Source: Pseudomonadota bacterium | Lineage (GTDB): Bacteria > Pseudomonadota > Gammaproteobacteria > Steroidobacterales > Steroidobacteraceae | NCBI GenBank assembly: GCA_021787615.1 | Contig: JAJYLP010000041.1 | Span: 1 to 32,351 of the forward strand | Direction of reading: 5' to 3' | Length of the DNA stretch: 32,351 bases | Shown: positions 17,749 to 27,135 of the stretch, one piece after another | How positions within the stretch are numbered: the first letter of the stretch is position 1 | Layout: each line of letters begins with the position of its first letter | Made by a program: the position numbers and the translations under genes | The notes under the pieces: model-generated | Databases searched by the model: none | What the model saw: the letters and a program-made list of their open reading frames with translations, nothing else | What the model was told of the DNA's origin: nothing

Positions 17749-20655
17749 TCAATGCAGCTGCCCGTCGTTCGCCTCGTAGGACGCCGGAGTATTTCCGCGG
17801 GCGGCGGCGTACGCACGCAAATACCGCTGGAATGCTTGATAACTGCGCACGCCTTTGCTGGCGATCCACTCTTGGCGCAGCTGTTCTGGACCCCGCACTT
17901 TCAGAATGGACGTCGGGGTGTAGAGATCAGCGGCCGCGATCGTCGCGCTTCGCGCACCATGCGGGTCGGTATGACGGTTCCGCCACGCGCGTGTCAGCAC
18001 GTGGCCGACCGCACCGGCCTCGCGCCGCAGCCGCAGCTGGTTGCTGCACTTGCCGGCATTGAACTGAACCGCCACGCGCATGGGCAGCACGGGCATTGCG
18101 GCCGTGCGCGGCGTGTCACGCCAGATTCCGGAGATCACGCGCGCATTGGCGTCCCATTGCGACATCGCCGGCAGATCGAAGACCGCCTCCACGCTGCGCA
18201 CGATGTTGACCTGCGACAAGGGAGTCGAATCGAGCTCGCCCGACTTCACCCACGGCCCCAGGGCCAGAGCAAGCGTGCGATGCGCATTGAGGTGGTCGGC
18301 TCCGCTCTGCGCGTCGTCCTCGTCCAGGAAGACCGCCATGTGGCGCCACTGGGGCGTACTGGCGAGATAGTGCAGCAGTTGGGCCGTGGCGTGATCGTTA
18401 TCGGCCACGTAGTAGTCGGGGCTGTAATAGCACGGGCTCAGGCCCGCAGTGTGATCGTCCGGAATCCAGATGAAAATGAATTGCGGGAAGGACTTGCCCG
18501 GGTGCGCCTTCAGCCAGGCGATCGCCGCGGCGACCCGGTTGGTATCGCGAATCATGCGGTCCCAGCCGGGATAGGTCCGATCGACGTGGGCGAGCAGCGC
18601 TCGGCGGATCACGCCGTCCCGGCTGCGCGTGAGGTTCTCGCCGAAGTCCTCGAACGAAACATGATGGGCGAGCAGATCATTGAAGAGATAGAGACGCTGC
18701 GGATAGCTGATCCAGGGATTGGCGTACTCGCCGAGGACGCGGCGGGCGTACTGGAATGGATCGTGGCTGGCGGCCGCCTCGGGGGTCAGCGCGCCGGTGC
18801 CGCCCGGCCCAGCGTTCCAGAGGAGTCCGCGGCCGGAGTAGTACTGCGGCCACAGCCGCTGGACCACATCGGAGTCCGATGCGCCATCGGACCATTGGTG
18901 GCCCTGGGCGGTCACCTCCCCGTCCGCCATGAAGTTGGCGAAGAGCGCATTGTGTGTCGCCAGGCGGTAAAGATTGGGCAGCTCCTTCGGGCCATACAGG
19001 TCGAAGTGGGGATCGGCCCATCTGCCCGCCGGGCGATAGTCGCCAAAATCTTCGTCAAAGGTCTTGTTCTCGCGAAGAATATAGACCACGTAACGTATGT
19101 GGCCGCGCAGGAAGGCCACCGTTCCGGCGTTGCGCCTCGCGAGCGCCTGGCGCTGCGCCGGCAGGAAATGCTGATCGGCCAGGGCCTCGTGCGTCCATGC
19201 CGCCAGCTTGCGAGACAGGCCCTGCAGCGGCACCTTCTGCAGCAAGCCGTGCATCATGTTGCCAATGTACTGCCACTTGAGATTCGGACCGGTCCCGAAC
19301 CCCTTCGAGGCAACCACATAGAGCGCGCCGCGCGTGAGCGTGAGCGCACTCGGATACCAGCCCGTGGGAATCAAGCCGAGAAGCCGGCCGGTGCCGATCG
19401 CATAGACCGCCACGTCGTCGTTGCCGGCGTTGGCGACGAACAGCCTGCCGTCGGCCGCGGCAAGCGCATCGGGATAACTGCCGGGCGGCGCGTGCGAATA
19501 CGGTTCGTCGGCGATGACTCGCTCTGCTTTCAGCGTCTGCGTGTCGACTTCCACCAGCGTATCGTCATTGGCATCGGCCACCCAGATATCCGGACCGCTT
19601 GCCACCGCTGCCATCGCCGTCGGATGAACTCCGGCGGCCACGGTATGCGGTCCGACCAGCGGCCCGGTCGCGACGACTCCGAGCACCTTCAGGCTGCGGC
19701 GGTTGAGGATGGTGACCCCGCTACCCGCCCAGTCGCTCACCGCGACACGACGCCCTCCGTCGGCGAGAACCACTGCGAAGGGATACGGTCCGACGTTGAC
19801 GTAGACCGTCTTGCCGCTGCGGATGTCGATGCGCGCCAGTGAGTTGGCCAGCATTCCGGTGACGTAGAGATGACGGCCGCTCGGGCCCACCGCCACGGAA
19901 TCGGGATAAAAATGAAACGGCTTGTCGCCGTGATCGGCCTGATACGTGTAGGGATATTGGCTGCGCGGGAAGGCCTGCCACTTGAGCGGATACCTGCGCA
20001 CGACCCGTGTGCGCCCGCCCCACATGCCAAGAGCCAGCACCTGGTCCGAGTTCCCGCCCGTCGCATACACGATACCGCCGGACCCTGCCGCCAGTCCCTG
20101 GAACAGATCGCTGTGGGAGAGGACCGTCGTCGGGATCGACTGAGGATTCTCCTCGGCGCGCGCCGTCGCCGCCGCCTCCGCCGCGCGCCGTTTGGCCGGC
20201 TGATCCGTGGAGTACACCATGCCGGGCGCGCCCGCGTGCCTGGGATTCAGCGCCAGTCCCGTGCTGCCGCCGGAGGTGGATACCGTCGCGTGGGTCGGGG
20301 CCACTTTACTGAAGGCGGCCAGGCGCGCCTGCCGCTGCAGGTCCGGGCCGTACCAGGTGACCGTCTGGAATGCCGTCGCGCCATTGGCCAACACCAGCAC
20401 GTGGCCTGCGGTGCTCAGCACCTGGGTGGGAAAATTCGCTGTGCTGACGATCGTGCCAACCGGCGTGATGCGGCGCCAGGTCGGCAGGATTCCCGTGTAA
20501 CGCGAGCGATTGGCGGCTGTGACCGTCACCGGCTTCGGCACGAAATGGCGCCCGCTGCCGGCCGCTGCGGCGACCGGCACCATCAGACACAAGGCGAGCG
20601 CGAGCGCGCGCGGACGCCGCGAACACCGGAGCGCATCTGTAATCCGCTGTGTCAT
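17749..20655 (-). CDS. Exported beta-propeller / phosphoesterase-family protein
   Basis: The preferred start, ATG 20655 (MTQRITDALRCSRRPRALAL...), gives 968 residues with a signal peptide ending near ...VAAAAGSG. Residues of about 190-480 form YVTN/YncE-type beta-propeller repeats (YPDSVAVGPSGRHLYVTGML, PYPFAVVLADGGRRVAVSDW, SYPDALAAADGRLFVANAGN). The C-terminal half has the phosphoesterase/AcpA-phospholipase C family motif YVVYILRENKTFDEDFGDY, followed by HQWSDGASDSDVVQ, FIWIPDDHTAG and FLDEDDAQSGADHLNAHRT, which fit the metal-binding residues of an alkaline-phosphatase-like fold. It should act in the periplasm or outside the cell on a phosphate ester not identifiable here. It follows no obvious operon partner. 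Confidence 0.9.
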   Translation of the reverse strand: MTQRITDALRCSRRPRALALALCLMVPVAAAAGSGRHFVPKPVTVTAANRSRYTGILPTWRRITPVGTIVSTANFPTQVLSTAGHVLVLANGATAFQTVTWYGPDLQRQARLAAFSKVAPTHATVSTSGGSTGLALNPRHAGAPGMVYSTDQPAKRRAAEAAATARAEENPQSIPTTVLSHSDLFQGLAAGSGGIVYATGGNSDQVLALGMWGGRTRVVRRYPLKWQAFPRSQYPYTYQADHGDKPFHFYPDSVAVGPSGRHLYVTGMLANSLARIDIRSGKTVYVNVGPYPFAVVLADGGRRVAVSDWAGSGVTILNRRSLKVLGVVATGPLVGPHTVAAGVHPTAMAAVASGPDIWVADANDDTLVEVDTQTLKAERVIADEPYSHAPPGSYPDALAAADGRLFVANAGNDDVAVYAIGTGRLLGLIPTGWYPSALTLTRGALYVVASKGFGTGPNLKWQYIGNMMHGLLQKVPLQGLSRKLAAWTHEALADQHFLPAQRQALARRNAGTVAFLRGHIRYVVYILRENKTFDEDFGDYRPAGRWADPHFDLYGPKELPNLYRLATHNALFANFMADGEVTAQGHQWSDGASDSDVVQRLWPQYYSGRGLLWNAGPGGTGALTPEAAASHDPFQYARRVLGEYANPWISYPQRLYLFNDLLAHHVSFEDFGENLTRSRDGVIRRALLAHVDRTYPGWDRMIRDTNRVAAAIAWLKAHPGKSFPQFIFIWIPDDHTAGLSPCYYSPDYYVADNDHATAQLLHYLASTPQWRHMAVFLDEDDAQSGADHLNAHRTLALALGPWVKSGELDSTPLSQVNIVRSVEAVFDLPAMSQWDANARVISGIWRDTPRTAAMPVLPMRVAVQFNAGKCSNQLRLRREAGAVGHVLTRAWRNRHTDPHGARSATIAAADLYTPTSILKVRGPEQLRQEWIASKGVRSYQAFQRYLRAYAAARGNTPASYEANDGQLH

Positions 20656-20857
20656 AAGAACATTTCTTCTCGTGTAAGAGTGATGTCGAACACACATTTC
20701 GGGACCGCCATCACGCGACGCTCATTCACGCATTTCTCATGAGGAGCGTATCTGACAGCAATGACAGAACGATTAAACTCGAGTCCATCGACGCGCACCG
20801 CCCGAGCAGATGCCGAGGCCGGCGATCGCGAACGCGGCGCGCTCGAGCGGACAGGCT

Positions 20858-20878
20858 CCCCCCGCTGCGAGCGGGGGG
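20858..20878. terminator. GC-rich hairpin after the M56 peptidase gene
   Basis: A perfect 9-bp stem, CCCCCCGCT and AGCGGGGGG with a GCG loop, lies about 80 nt past the M56 stop codon. There is no T-tract on either strand, so it is not a canonical intrinsic terminator; it may stabilise the 3' end or mark transcription end in another way. It lies between two minus-strand units. Confidence 0.45.
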
Positions 20879-20957
20879 TCGGGCCTCCCGGTCCGCCGTC
20901 GCGCCCGCGTCGCGGACCGGCGCGCGCAGGATTCATCCGGCGCCGCACCCGCAGCGC

Positions 20958-21896
20958 TCAGCGCCCGAAGGCGACCAGCACCTCGATGACGCGGTGGACC
21001 AGCGCATAGAGCGGCATGGCCAGCAGCGGGACAAGGAGCGCCGAGGTCATCGCGCGGCGGCCCGGGAACGCCGGGCCGTTCCTCGAGGGCGGGGCGAGCA
21101 GCCGCCGGACGCGGTGCTCGAGCCCCCCGAAGTGACCGCTCACCGTGGCAGTCCGGTGGGGACGACCTCTCGCGAGAGACAGGCGAGCCACCTTGATCAA
21201 CGCCGAGGCCAGGGCGAGGCGCTTGTGCGGATCGGCGCCGCTGGCGCGCTCGTCGGCCTCGAGCTCGGTCGCCGCCTGCCACTGGGCCGTCAACGCTCCG
21301 CCCGCGGGCAGCCAGGCGAGCACATCGGGCATCGCCAGCAGCGCAAGGCGCTTCAGGTTGTCCCGGGCATCCCGATGGGCCGCCTCGTGCGCGATGACCT
21401 GCCGGAATTCCTCGCCGTCGCAGGCCGCAGCGACACAGCCCGCCGCGATGATCCGCTGGCGCCATCCCCCCACGACCGCCACCAGGGGTTCGGCGACATT
21501 GACGACGCTCACCTCGGTGCCCCCGCCGAGCGACTGTGTGCCGAGCGGCGGCGTGCGGCGCACCAGCGCCCGGGTGGCCCGCCACGCCTGCCAACCGCGT
21601 CGGCCTCCGTCAGCGAGAACCAGCAGCGCAAGTGCCGCCGAGAGCACGAGCAGCGCGCCCGGCTTATCGTGCGCGTGAGACGGTTCGTACAGCAGGAACG
21701 CGGGCAGGATGATGGTGAATACGAGCAGCGCCGATCCTGCGGCAGGCAGCAGCCGCACGCCGAGCACCGCGTTTGCCCGAATCAGGCGCGCGAGCCAGCC
21801 GGCGCGCCAGCTGAGCGCGACGGCCGTCGAGAGCAGGAGATTGCACAGGCCGAAGCTGGCGAGCAGCACCAGAGAGAGCGTCGCCGCAAAGCTCAC
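20958..21896 (-). CDS. M56-family (BlaR1-like) membrane metallopeptidase
   Basis: This protein of about 312 residues has N-terminal hydrophobic segments (SLVLLASFGLCNLLLSTAVAL, ALLVFTIILPAFLLY, ALLVLSAALALLVLAD), then the zinc motif HEAAH at about residue 170 (VIAHEAAHRDARDNL) and a downstream ELEADERAS containing the third ligand. A final hydrophobic helix ends the chain. The start GTG 21896 overlaps the BlaI-like gene stop as GTGA; another GTG lies 12 nt upstream. In BlaR1 this domain cleaves the repressor after a C-terminal sensor binds a beta-lactam; that sensor domain is absent here, so the signal must enter differently. Confidence 0.88.
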   Translation of the reverse strand: MSFAATLSLVLLASFGLCNLLLSTAVALSWRAGWLARLIRANAVLGVRLLPAAGSALLVFTIILPAFLLYEPSHAHDKPGALLVLSAALALLVLADGGRRGWQAWRATRALVRRTPPLGTQSLGGGTEVSVVNVAEPLVAVVGGWRQRIIAAGCVAAACDGEEFRQVIAHEAAHRDARDNLKRLALLAMPDVLAWLPAGGALTAQWQAATELEADERASGADPHKRLALASALIKVARLSLARGRPHRTATVSGHFGGLEHRVRRLLAPPSRNGPAFPGRRAMTSALLVPLLAMPLYALVHRVIEVLVAFGR

Positions 21897-22291
21897 GGCC
21901 CTCTCCACTTCAGCCGATCGCGCTCGGCGCGCACCAGCGCCTCGAGTTCATCGAGCAGCTCGGCATCCGCGTGGCCGACCGCCCGTACCAGTGTCGACAA
22001 CAGCACCGTGCTGTCGCGGCAGGATCCCAGAAGATCGACGACCTGTCCGGACACCATTTTTCCGAACAACTCCTCACGCGAACAGCGGGGCTCATAGCCG
22101 AATGCGCGACCGAGCCGCAGACGCCGCAGCACGCCCTTGCGATACAGGCGGTCCAAGGTCGTCATGAGCGTGGTATAGGCAAGCTGGGGGAAGGACGGCA
22201 GCACGTGCCGCACCGTCGCGGCCCGCCCCCGCTCCCACAGCACTGCGAGCACTCTGAGCTCGAGTGGCCCCAACTCCAGCCGTTCGCCCAC
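21893..22291 (-). CDS. BlaI/MecI-family transcriptional repressor
   Basis: The core runs from LELGPLELRVLAVLWERG through VRHVLPSFPQLAYTTLMTTLDRLYRKGVLRR, the winged-helix DNA-binding domain of BlaI/MecI proteins, followed by a dimerisation segment (LLDELEALVRAERDRLKW). GTG 22291 gives about 132 residues, the usual size; the frame stays open far upstream, and an ATG start is possible, so the N-terminus is uncertain. The gene overlaps the M56 peptidase gene by 4 nt, the arrangement of blaI-blaR1 pairs in which the peptidase inactivates the repressor. The operator sequence could not be identified with confidence. Target genes may include the pair itself; no beta-lactamase is present. Confidence 0.85.
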   Translation of the reverse strand: MGERLELGPLELRVLAVLWERGRAATVRHVLPSFPQLAYTTLMTTLDRLYRKGVLRRLRLGRAFGYEPRCSREELFGKMVSGQVVDLLGSCRDSTVLLSTLVRAVGHADAELLDELEALVRAERDRLKWRGP

Positions 22292-22811
22292 TGCCGATCT
22301 CTGTCTTGTTCCGGTGCGCCGCGCCGCTGGGGGAAGCCTCGCAGGTTCCCGGCCAATCCGCAATGGGGCACGCTCGCACGGTCGCGCTGGCATGGGCGCC
22401 GGCTCAGGCGATGCGTCGAGCCGAACGGAACGCACGGCGAGCCCATTTACGATCGCTGGTAGTAGGCGAAAGACGCCCCCTATAGTCACCGCGAGGCTCG
22501 GGCATTCGAGCGTGCGAAGCGGCGACTTCCATAATGAGATCCGCTTGTGGGCCATGCGTCTCGATCCGGCCTTGGCACAGGCCGCTGAGGGAGGCGGCTG
22601 AGCGCAGCGCATCCAATTGAGCCTCACAGGCGTTGCGGCCGCGGCAGAGGACGGCCCAGACGTTCTGGGGGCCTGCCCCGGCGCACATTGCGCGCTATGA
22701 AGGGGTCGGTGCGCCGTAGCTGATCAGCCGCCGCGGCGTCGCAGCACGACTAATCGGCGCGGTGAGCTCCGCGCCGACCCTGGTCGTCAGCAAAGGGTCT
22801 CGAGCAATTCA
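22292..22811. other. Divergent intergenic region between BlaI-like and TonB-receptor genes
   Basis: About 520 nt separate the two divergent genes, or less if the BlaI-like protein starts further upstream. No additional family-like coding frame is seen. It should contain both promoters, yet neither a clear sigma-70 promoter nor a convincing BlaI-type dyad was found. AAAGGG near 22793 is a weak ribosome-binding candidate for the receptor gene. Confidence 0.4.
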
Positions 22812-25694
22812 ATGGCGATGCCGACTATGGCAATGCGAACGGTTCCGACGGCCATCAACCTCGTTGCCGGGATCTGCGGCTGCCTGATCGCGGGAGCGGC
22901 TCTTGCCGCCCCCGCGCAGACCGGCCCCTCGGCCCAGCTCGGACAGGTCGTCGTGGAGGCATCGCGCCCGGCGGCTCTCGGCTTGAGCACGGGCGCGCCG
23001 ATCAAAGTGCTGACCGCGACGGCCCTGCGCAACCTCGGCGTGGACAACCTCGGCCAGGCGCTGCAGCTGGTGCCGATCTTCGGCAGCGCCAATGGGCTTG
23101 GAACCGGGCGAACCAACAAATTCACCAACGGCGGCGAGCAGAGCGCGGATCTGTTCGATCTGACCAATTCGCGCGTGGTGATTCTGGTGAACGGCCAGCG
23201 TTGGATCGAGGGCTTCCAGGGCGACACCGACCTCTCGACCTTCCCCGTAGCGCTGATTCAGCGCATCGAGGTGTATCCGGCGCGCGGCGGCGTGCGTTAC
23301 GGGGACGCCGCAATCGCCGGTGTGGTGAACATCATCACGGTCCCCTCGCTCAACGGCGTGATGGCCTCCGCCGGCACCGGCATCGCGCAGGGCAGCGGCC
23401 ACTGGGACGGACGGCACACCTGGGCGAGCCTCGCCCTCGGGCGGCGCGGCAAATCCTCAGGGCTGATCGCGCTGCTCAGCTGGTCGGATCAGAACACCAT
23501 TTCCGCAGCCGACCGGAGCCTGACCGCTGGTCCCCTGCCCGGCACGGGCACCTCGCGCTTGAGCGCCATCACTCCCTACGGACAGTTCGAGTTCGTGCCC
23601 ACGGGCGGGCCATACGCGACATCGAGCCTCTGCCCCGTGCAGCCAGGCGGGGCGCGACTGTGCGATCTCACGGCCGCCCCCGGCGCTGCCGGCGGATTTG
23701 CGCCCAGGACTTCGAGCGACGCATTCAACACCTTCCCCTACAACGATCTCATCATGCCCCTGCAGCAGTGGGGCTTGTACGTCAGCGGCTTCCACCGCCT
23801 CGCGTACGGAATGAGAGTCAACGCCAGTCTCTTCGTCGGCCGCCGGACCGCGGGACAGGAGGGCCCGCCGACCGCACTCACCCTCGGGACCTCTGGCCTG
23901 CCGATCTCGGTGAGCGCGAGCCAGCCCTACAACCCCTTTGGAGTGGTGCTCGATGCCACCGGCCTCAACGCCAACCTGCTCGCCCTCTCCGAGAGCATGA
24001 ACGCACTGGGACCGGTCGCGTTCCACGACACCTCGGACACCTACCGTGCGACGGTATCTCTCCAGGGCAGCCTGGACCGCAGTGCCGCCTCGCCGTGGAT
24101 ATGGCACGTGGCGTATCTGTGGTCCTCGAGCCAGGTTGATGATGAGAATCAGGGCCGCGTCAATCTGAACAATCTGGCGCTCGCGCTCGGCAGTCCCGGT
24201 GTCTGCGCCGCGGTCCCCGCCTGCACCCCGATCAACCTGTTCGGCGGACCCGGGGGCATCACCTCGGCCATGAGCGCCTTCATCAGCCTGCCCGAGCACA
24301 ACCAGATCGCCAACTCGCTCGAGACCGCGAGCGCCTCGGTCTCTCAGCCTGATCTCTTGAAGCTCCCCGCCGGGCCCGTCGCCCTCGGCGCCGGCTACCA
24401 GTACGAAGCTCGGCATGGCGACTTCCAGCCGGACCCGGCGGCCGCTCAGGGGATCGACAGTGCCGTCCCGCAGCTGCCGGTGCCCTCCTATGTCGGCGGC
24501 TATGATGGGAATGCAGTGTGGGGCGAGACCGTCGTTCCGTTGATCGCCGCTCCCCATGCGCTCGCGCTGGCCGGCGGTGTTCGCCTGTACGACTTCTCCA
24601 ATACCGGCAGCGGCCACGTCGGGGAAACCACCCTGAGCTTCGATGCGACCCGGGATCTGAGCCTGCAAGCCGGCTGGGCGCAGGGATTCCGCACGCCTGA
24701 CCTGCGCGAACTTGGTCAAGCCATGCCGGCGTCCGCGGCCAACGTGACCGACCCTTGCAGCAACTACGCGGCCGCCGGCGTTTCCCCCACCGTCGCTGCG
24801 GCCTGCGCCGCGGCGGGCGTGCCGGCGGGCTATCTGCAGACCAACTCGCAGACGCAGAATCTGAAGATCGGCAATCCCGCCCTGCAGGCGGAAACCAGCG
24901 AGAACACCTGGCTGAGTGCGAAGTGGGGACCGCGAGCCATTCCCGGATTGTCGGTTAATCTGGCCTATTACCGCATCGATGTCCGCAACGCGATCAACCG
25001 GCTGAGCGCGCAGCAGACGCTGCTTGACTGCTACGCGCTGGGCAATGCGTTTGACTGCTCCGGCATCTACCGCGCCCCCAACGGTCAGTTGACCGTCGTC
25101 TCCACCCAGGCGTTCAACGGCCAGAGCATCCTGACGGATTGGGTGACAGGGGGCTTCGCATATGCCTGGTCGAGTTCGGCAGGCGAATTCGCGCTGCGCG
25201 GCGATGTGGCCTGGACCCATCAGTACACCGTGACCACGGCGACCGCCAACGGATCGTCGGTCACGGATCTGGCGGGCGAGGAGCTCGGCTCTGGATCCCC
25301 GAGCGGCATTCCGCACTGGACCGGAACTGCAAGCCTCAACTGGCAATACGGGCCGTGGAACGCCGGATGGGTGGCGAGGGCCATCGGCCCGATGACCGAA
25401 TCGTGCACCGACCGCTACGCCGGCACATCCCTCAGCTACACCGCGCTCGGGTTGTGCTCGGAGCCCAACCTGACGAACTCGCGACTTTCGCACAATGTGC
25501 TCGGCACGACGTTCTTCCATGAGCTGTACTTCGGTTATCAGCTCTCGCACCGACTGTCGATGGCCGCCGGGATCGAGAACCTGTTCAACCAGAACCCACC
25601 GACCTCGATGCTGCAGCCGCTGCATTACGATCCCTCGATCTACCCTGCCCCCGGCAGAACGCTCTACGCAAATCTGCGTTACAAGATGATGTAA
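22812..25694 (+). CDS. TonB-dependent outer-membrane receptor
   Basis: This 960-residue protein has a signal peptide (MAMPTMAMRTVPTAINL...AGAALAAPAQ), a TonB-box-like LGQVVVEAS and a plug domain with SRVVILVNGQRWIEGF, IQRIEVYPARGGVRYGDAAIAG and VVNIIT. A long beta-barrel follows, with GWAQGFRTPDLRELGQAMP (TonB-receptor barrel signature) and a C-terminal segment FNQNPPTSM...LYANLRYKMM. It ends in Met, where barrels of this kind usually end in an aromatic residue. It should import a ligand across the outer membrane using TonB energy; the ligand is unknown. It stands alone on the plus strand, and two further ATGs at 22818 and 22827 could also serve as start. Confidence 0.93.
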   Translation: MAMPTMAMRTVPTAINLVAGICGCLIAGAALAAPAQTGPSAQLGQVVVEASRPAALGLSTGAPIKVLTATALRNLGVDNLGQALQLVPIFGSANGLGTGRTNKFTNGGEQSADLFDLTNSRVVILVNGQRWIEGFQGDTDLSTFPVALIQRIEVYPARGGVRYGDAAIAGVVNIITVPSLNGVMASAGTGIAQGSGHWDGRHTWASLALGRRGKSSGLIALLSWSDQNTISAADRSLTAGPLPGTGTSRLSAITPYGQFEFVPTGGPYATSSLCPVQPGGARLCDLTAAPGAAGGFAPRTSSDAFNTFPYNDLIMPLQQWGLYVSGFHRLAYGMRVNASLFVGRRTAGQEGPPTALTLGTSGLPISVSASQPYNPFGVVLDATGLNANLLALSESMNALGPVAFHDTSDTYRATVSLQGSLDRSAASPWIWHVAYLWSSSQVDDENQGRVNLNNLALALGSPGVCAAVPACTPINLFGGPGGITSAMSAFISLPEHNQIANSLETASASVSQPDLLKLPAGPVALGAGYQYEARHGDFQPDPAAAQGIDSAVPQLPVPSYVGGYDGNAVWGETVVPLIAAPHALALAGGVRLYDFSNTGSGHVGETTLSFDATRDLSLQAGWAQGFRTPDLRELGQAMPASAANVTDPCSNYAAAGVSPTVAAACAAAGVPAGYLQTNSQTQNLKIGNPALQAETSENTWLSAKWGPRAIPGLSVNLAYYRIDVRNAINRLSAQQTLLDCYALGNAFDCSGIYRAPNGQLTVVSTQAFNGQSILTDWVTGGFAYAWSSSAGEFALRGDVAWTHQYTVTTATANGSSVTDLAGEELGSGSPSGIPHWTGTASLNWQYGPWNAGWVARAIGPMTESCTDRYAGTSLSYTALGLCSEPNLTNSRLSHNVLGTTFFHELYFGYQLSHRLSMAAGIENLFNQNPPTSMLQPLHYDPSIYPAPGRTLYANLRYKMM

Positions 25695-25902
25695 GGCCTG
25701 GGGCTCGGGCTTCGCTCCTCCGCCCGCGGCATCCAATGCGCGCCGGACCCGCTCCGCTTCCTATCGAAGCGTTCTCAGCGTTGAGCCCTGCGGAGAATGC
25801 CGCGGACCCCAATTGCGATACCCTGAGACACCTCGCAGCTCGCGCCCACCGGATCCGCTTGCGCCACAACCGGGATAAGCTCTCTCGCGGCTGGGCTCGC
25901 AC

Positions 25903-26604
25903 GTGCGACTGAACGATTGCAAGAGCGCACCATCGCCACGCCGCGTGCGAATGTTCCTGGCGGAGAAAGGACTCGACATTGCGCGCGTTGAGGTCGATCT
26001 GCGCGGCGGTGAGCATCTCGCAGCGGCGTTTCGCACAATAAACCCCTACTGCACCGTGCCGGTGCTCGAGCTCGATGACGGAACGCTGCTGTGCTCCACC
26101 GCCGCAATCTGGCGTTATCTCGAGGAAACGCACCCCGAACCGCCGCTGATGGGACGGACGGCTGTCGAAACGGCGCGCATCGCCGACACCCACTGGCACA
26201 TCAAGAGCGAGGGCATTTCCGCCATAGCCAAATGGCCGCGCAATGCGGCACCCCGCATGAGGGATCGGGCGCTCTGCGGTCCGAGCGTCTATGCGCAGAC
26301 TGCGCAGCTCGCCGAGCGCGACCGGCGCCGCGCCGAGGCGTTTCTCAAGTCGCCGGAGAGCCTGGCAGAGTCAGCCGACCCGTTCCTTTGTGGCGAGTGC
26401 TTCAGCGTCGCCGACATCGACGCTCTGATCGCCGTCGATTTTGCCCACCAGCTGCACCTCGAACTGCCGGCAGATGCGATGAGAGCTTGCAGCCGGTATG
26501 AGCTGCTCGCCTCGCGTCCGAGCGCGAGCGCATGCCGCGAAAACGGTGATCCGTCCCAGAGCGAACTGGCGGACGCTGGGTCGCAACGGAGCTGGCGCGG
26601 ATGA
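25903..26604 (+). CDS. Glutathione S-transferase family protein
   Basis: A GTG start at 25903 gives 233 residues beginning (M)RLNDCKSAPSPRRVRMFLAE, the thioredoxin-fold start of GSTs with the active-site Ser/Pro region. NPYCTVPVLELDDGTLLCSTAAIWRYLEE (about 47-75) holds the cis-Pro loop and the glutathione-binding Ser. The all-helical C-terminal domain includes FSVADIDALIAVDFA, the N-capping box motif. The final 35 residues (after about ASRPSASA) are polar and not typical, and may be a divergent tail. GSTs conjugate or reduce electrophiles with glutathione in the cytoplasm. The ribosome-binding site is weak; no functional link to the neighbours is evident. Confidence 0.88.
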   Translation: MRLNDCKSAPSPRRVRMFLAEKGLDIARVEVDLRGGEHLAAAFRTINPYCTVPVLELDDGTLLCSTAAIWRYLEETHPEPPLMGRTAVETARIADTHWHIKSEGISAIAKWPRNAAPRMRDRALCGPSVYAQTAQLAERDRRRAEAFLKSPESLAESADPFLCGECFSVADIDALIAVDFAHQLHLELPADAMRACSRYELLASRPSASACRENGDPSQSELADAGSQRSWRG

Positions 26605-27135
26605 GCGGGTTCTTCGCCGCCGCCGTCGCTCTCCTGACCGCCTGTGTTGGCGCGCACACCTGATTTCGGCCATTCTCCACTGCCGAGCATGGTGGCAGGC
26701 GCTCTCGACCGTTTGACTCCCCTCGCCCGGCAAACGCTCATCGCTTCGTCGCGGCACTGCGGCATGCACCGGTTTGGCGAGTTATCCGGTGGCATTCAGA
26801 CCGACGCGGCAACGTCGTTTCTCCGGCCGGTGCGGCAGATGCGGCGCACCCCATCACAGGAGTCGACCACGCGGATCGTCGCCAGCGCAGCGCGAGCGTC
26901 ACTAACTGCTCCACTTGGGGGGGGCCCGGCTACGAGTCCGCTCACGTCAGAAGGCGGCATGACGCCCAATCGCACTCCAACCCCAGCTTCAACAGGGCCA
27001 CGGGGCACAGCAGCGCGGTGGTCCAATGCAACGCTGCATGCGGACTGGCACAACGCGAGTTGATCTGCAGGGCGTCCAGCTGCGATGACAATGGGCGCGA
27101 GGGAACCTTCGGCGCCGAGATCGTGACGAAGTTAT
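26605..27135. other. Gene-free stretch between GST and PagL-like genes
   Basis: No protein family is recognisable. Open frames of 85-151 codons on both strands have no motif and no good start. A run of eight G lies near 26918. Lower coding character than its neighbours suggests spacer or decayed sequence; nothing specific can be named. Confidence 0.4.

Noticed and set aside
16830-18062. A 410-codon open frame on the plus strand
   Set aside because: It overlaps the HAF remnant and the phosphoesterase gene in another frame, is Arg/Pro/Ala-rich and shows no motif; it is a high-GC shadow frame.
20739-22097. A 452-codon open frame opposite the BlaI/M56 genes
   Set aside because: It mirrors two well-supported minus-strand genes, is rich in Arg, Gln, His and Ala, and lacks any family feature.
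25724-25805. Inverted repeat CCGCGGCAT / ATGCCGCGG after the first TonB-receptor gene
   Set aside because: The 64-nt spacing and lack of a T-run make a terminator unlikely, and 9-nt GC-rich repeats are expected by chance here.
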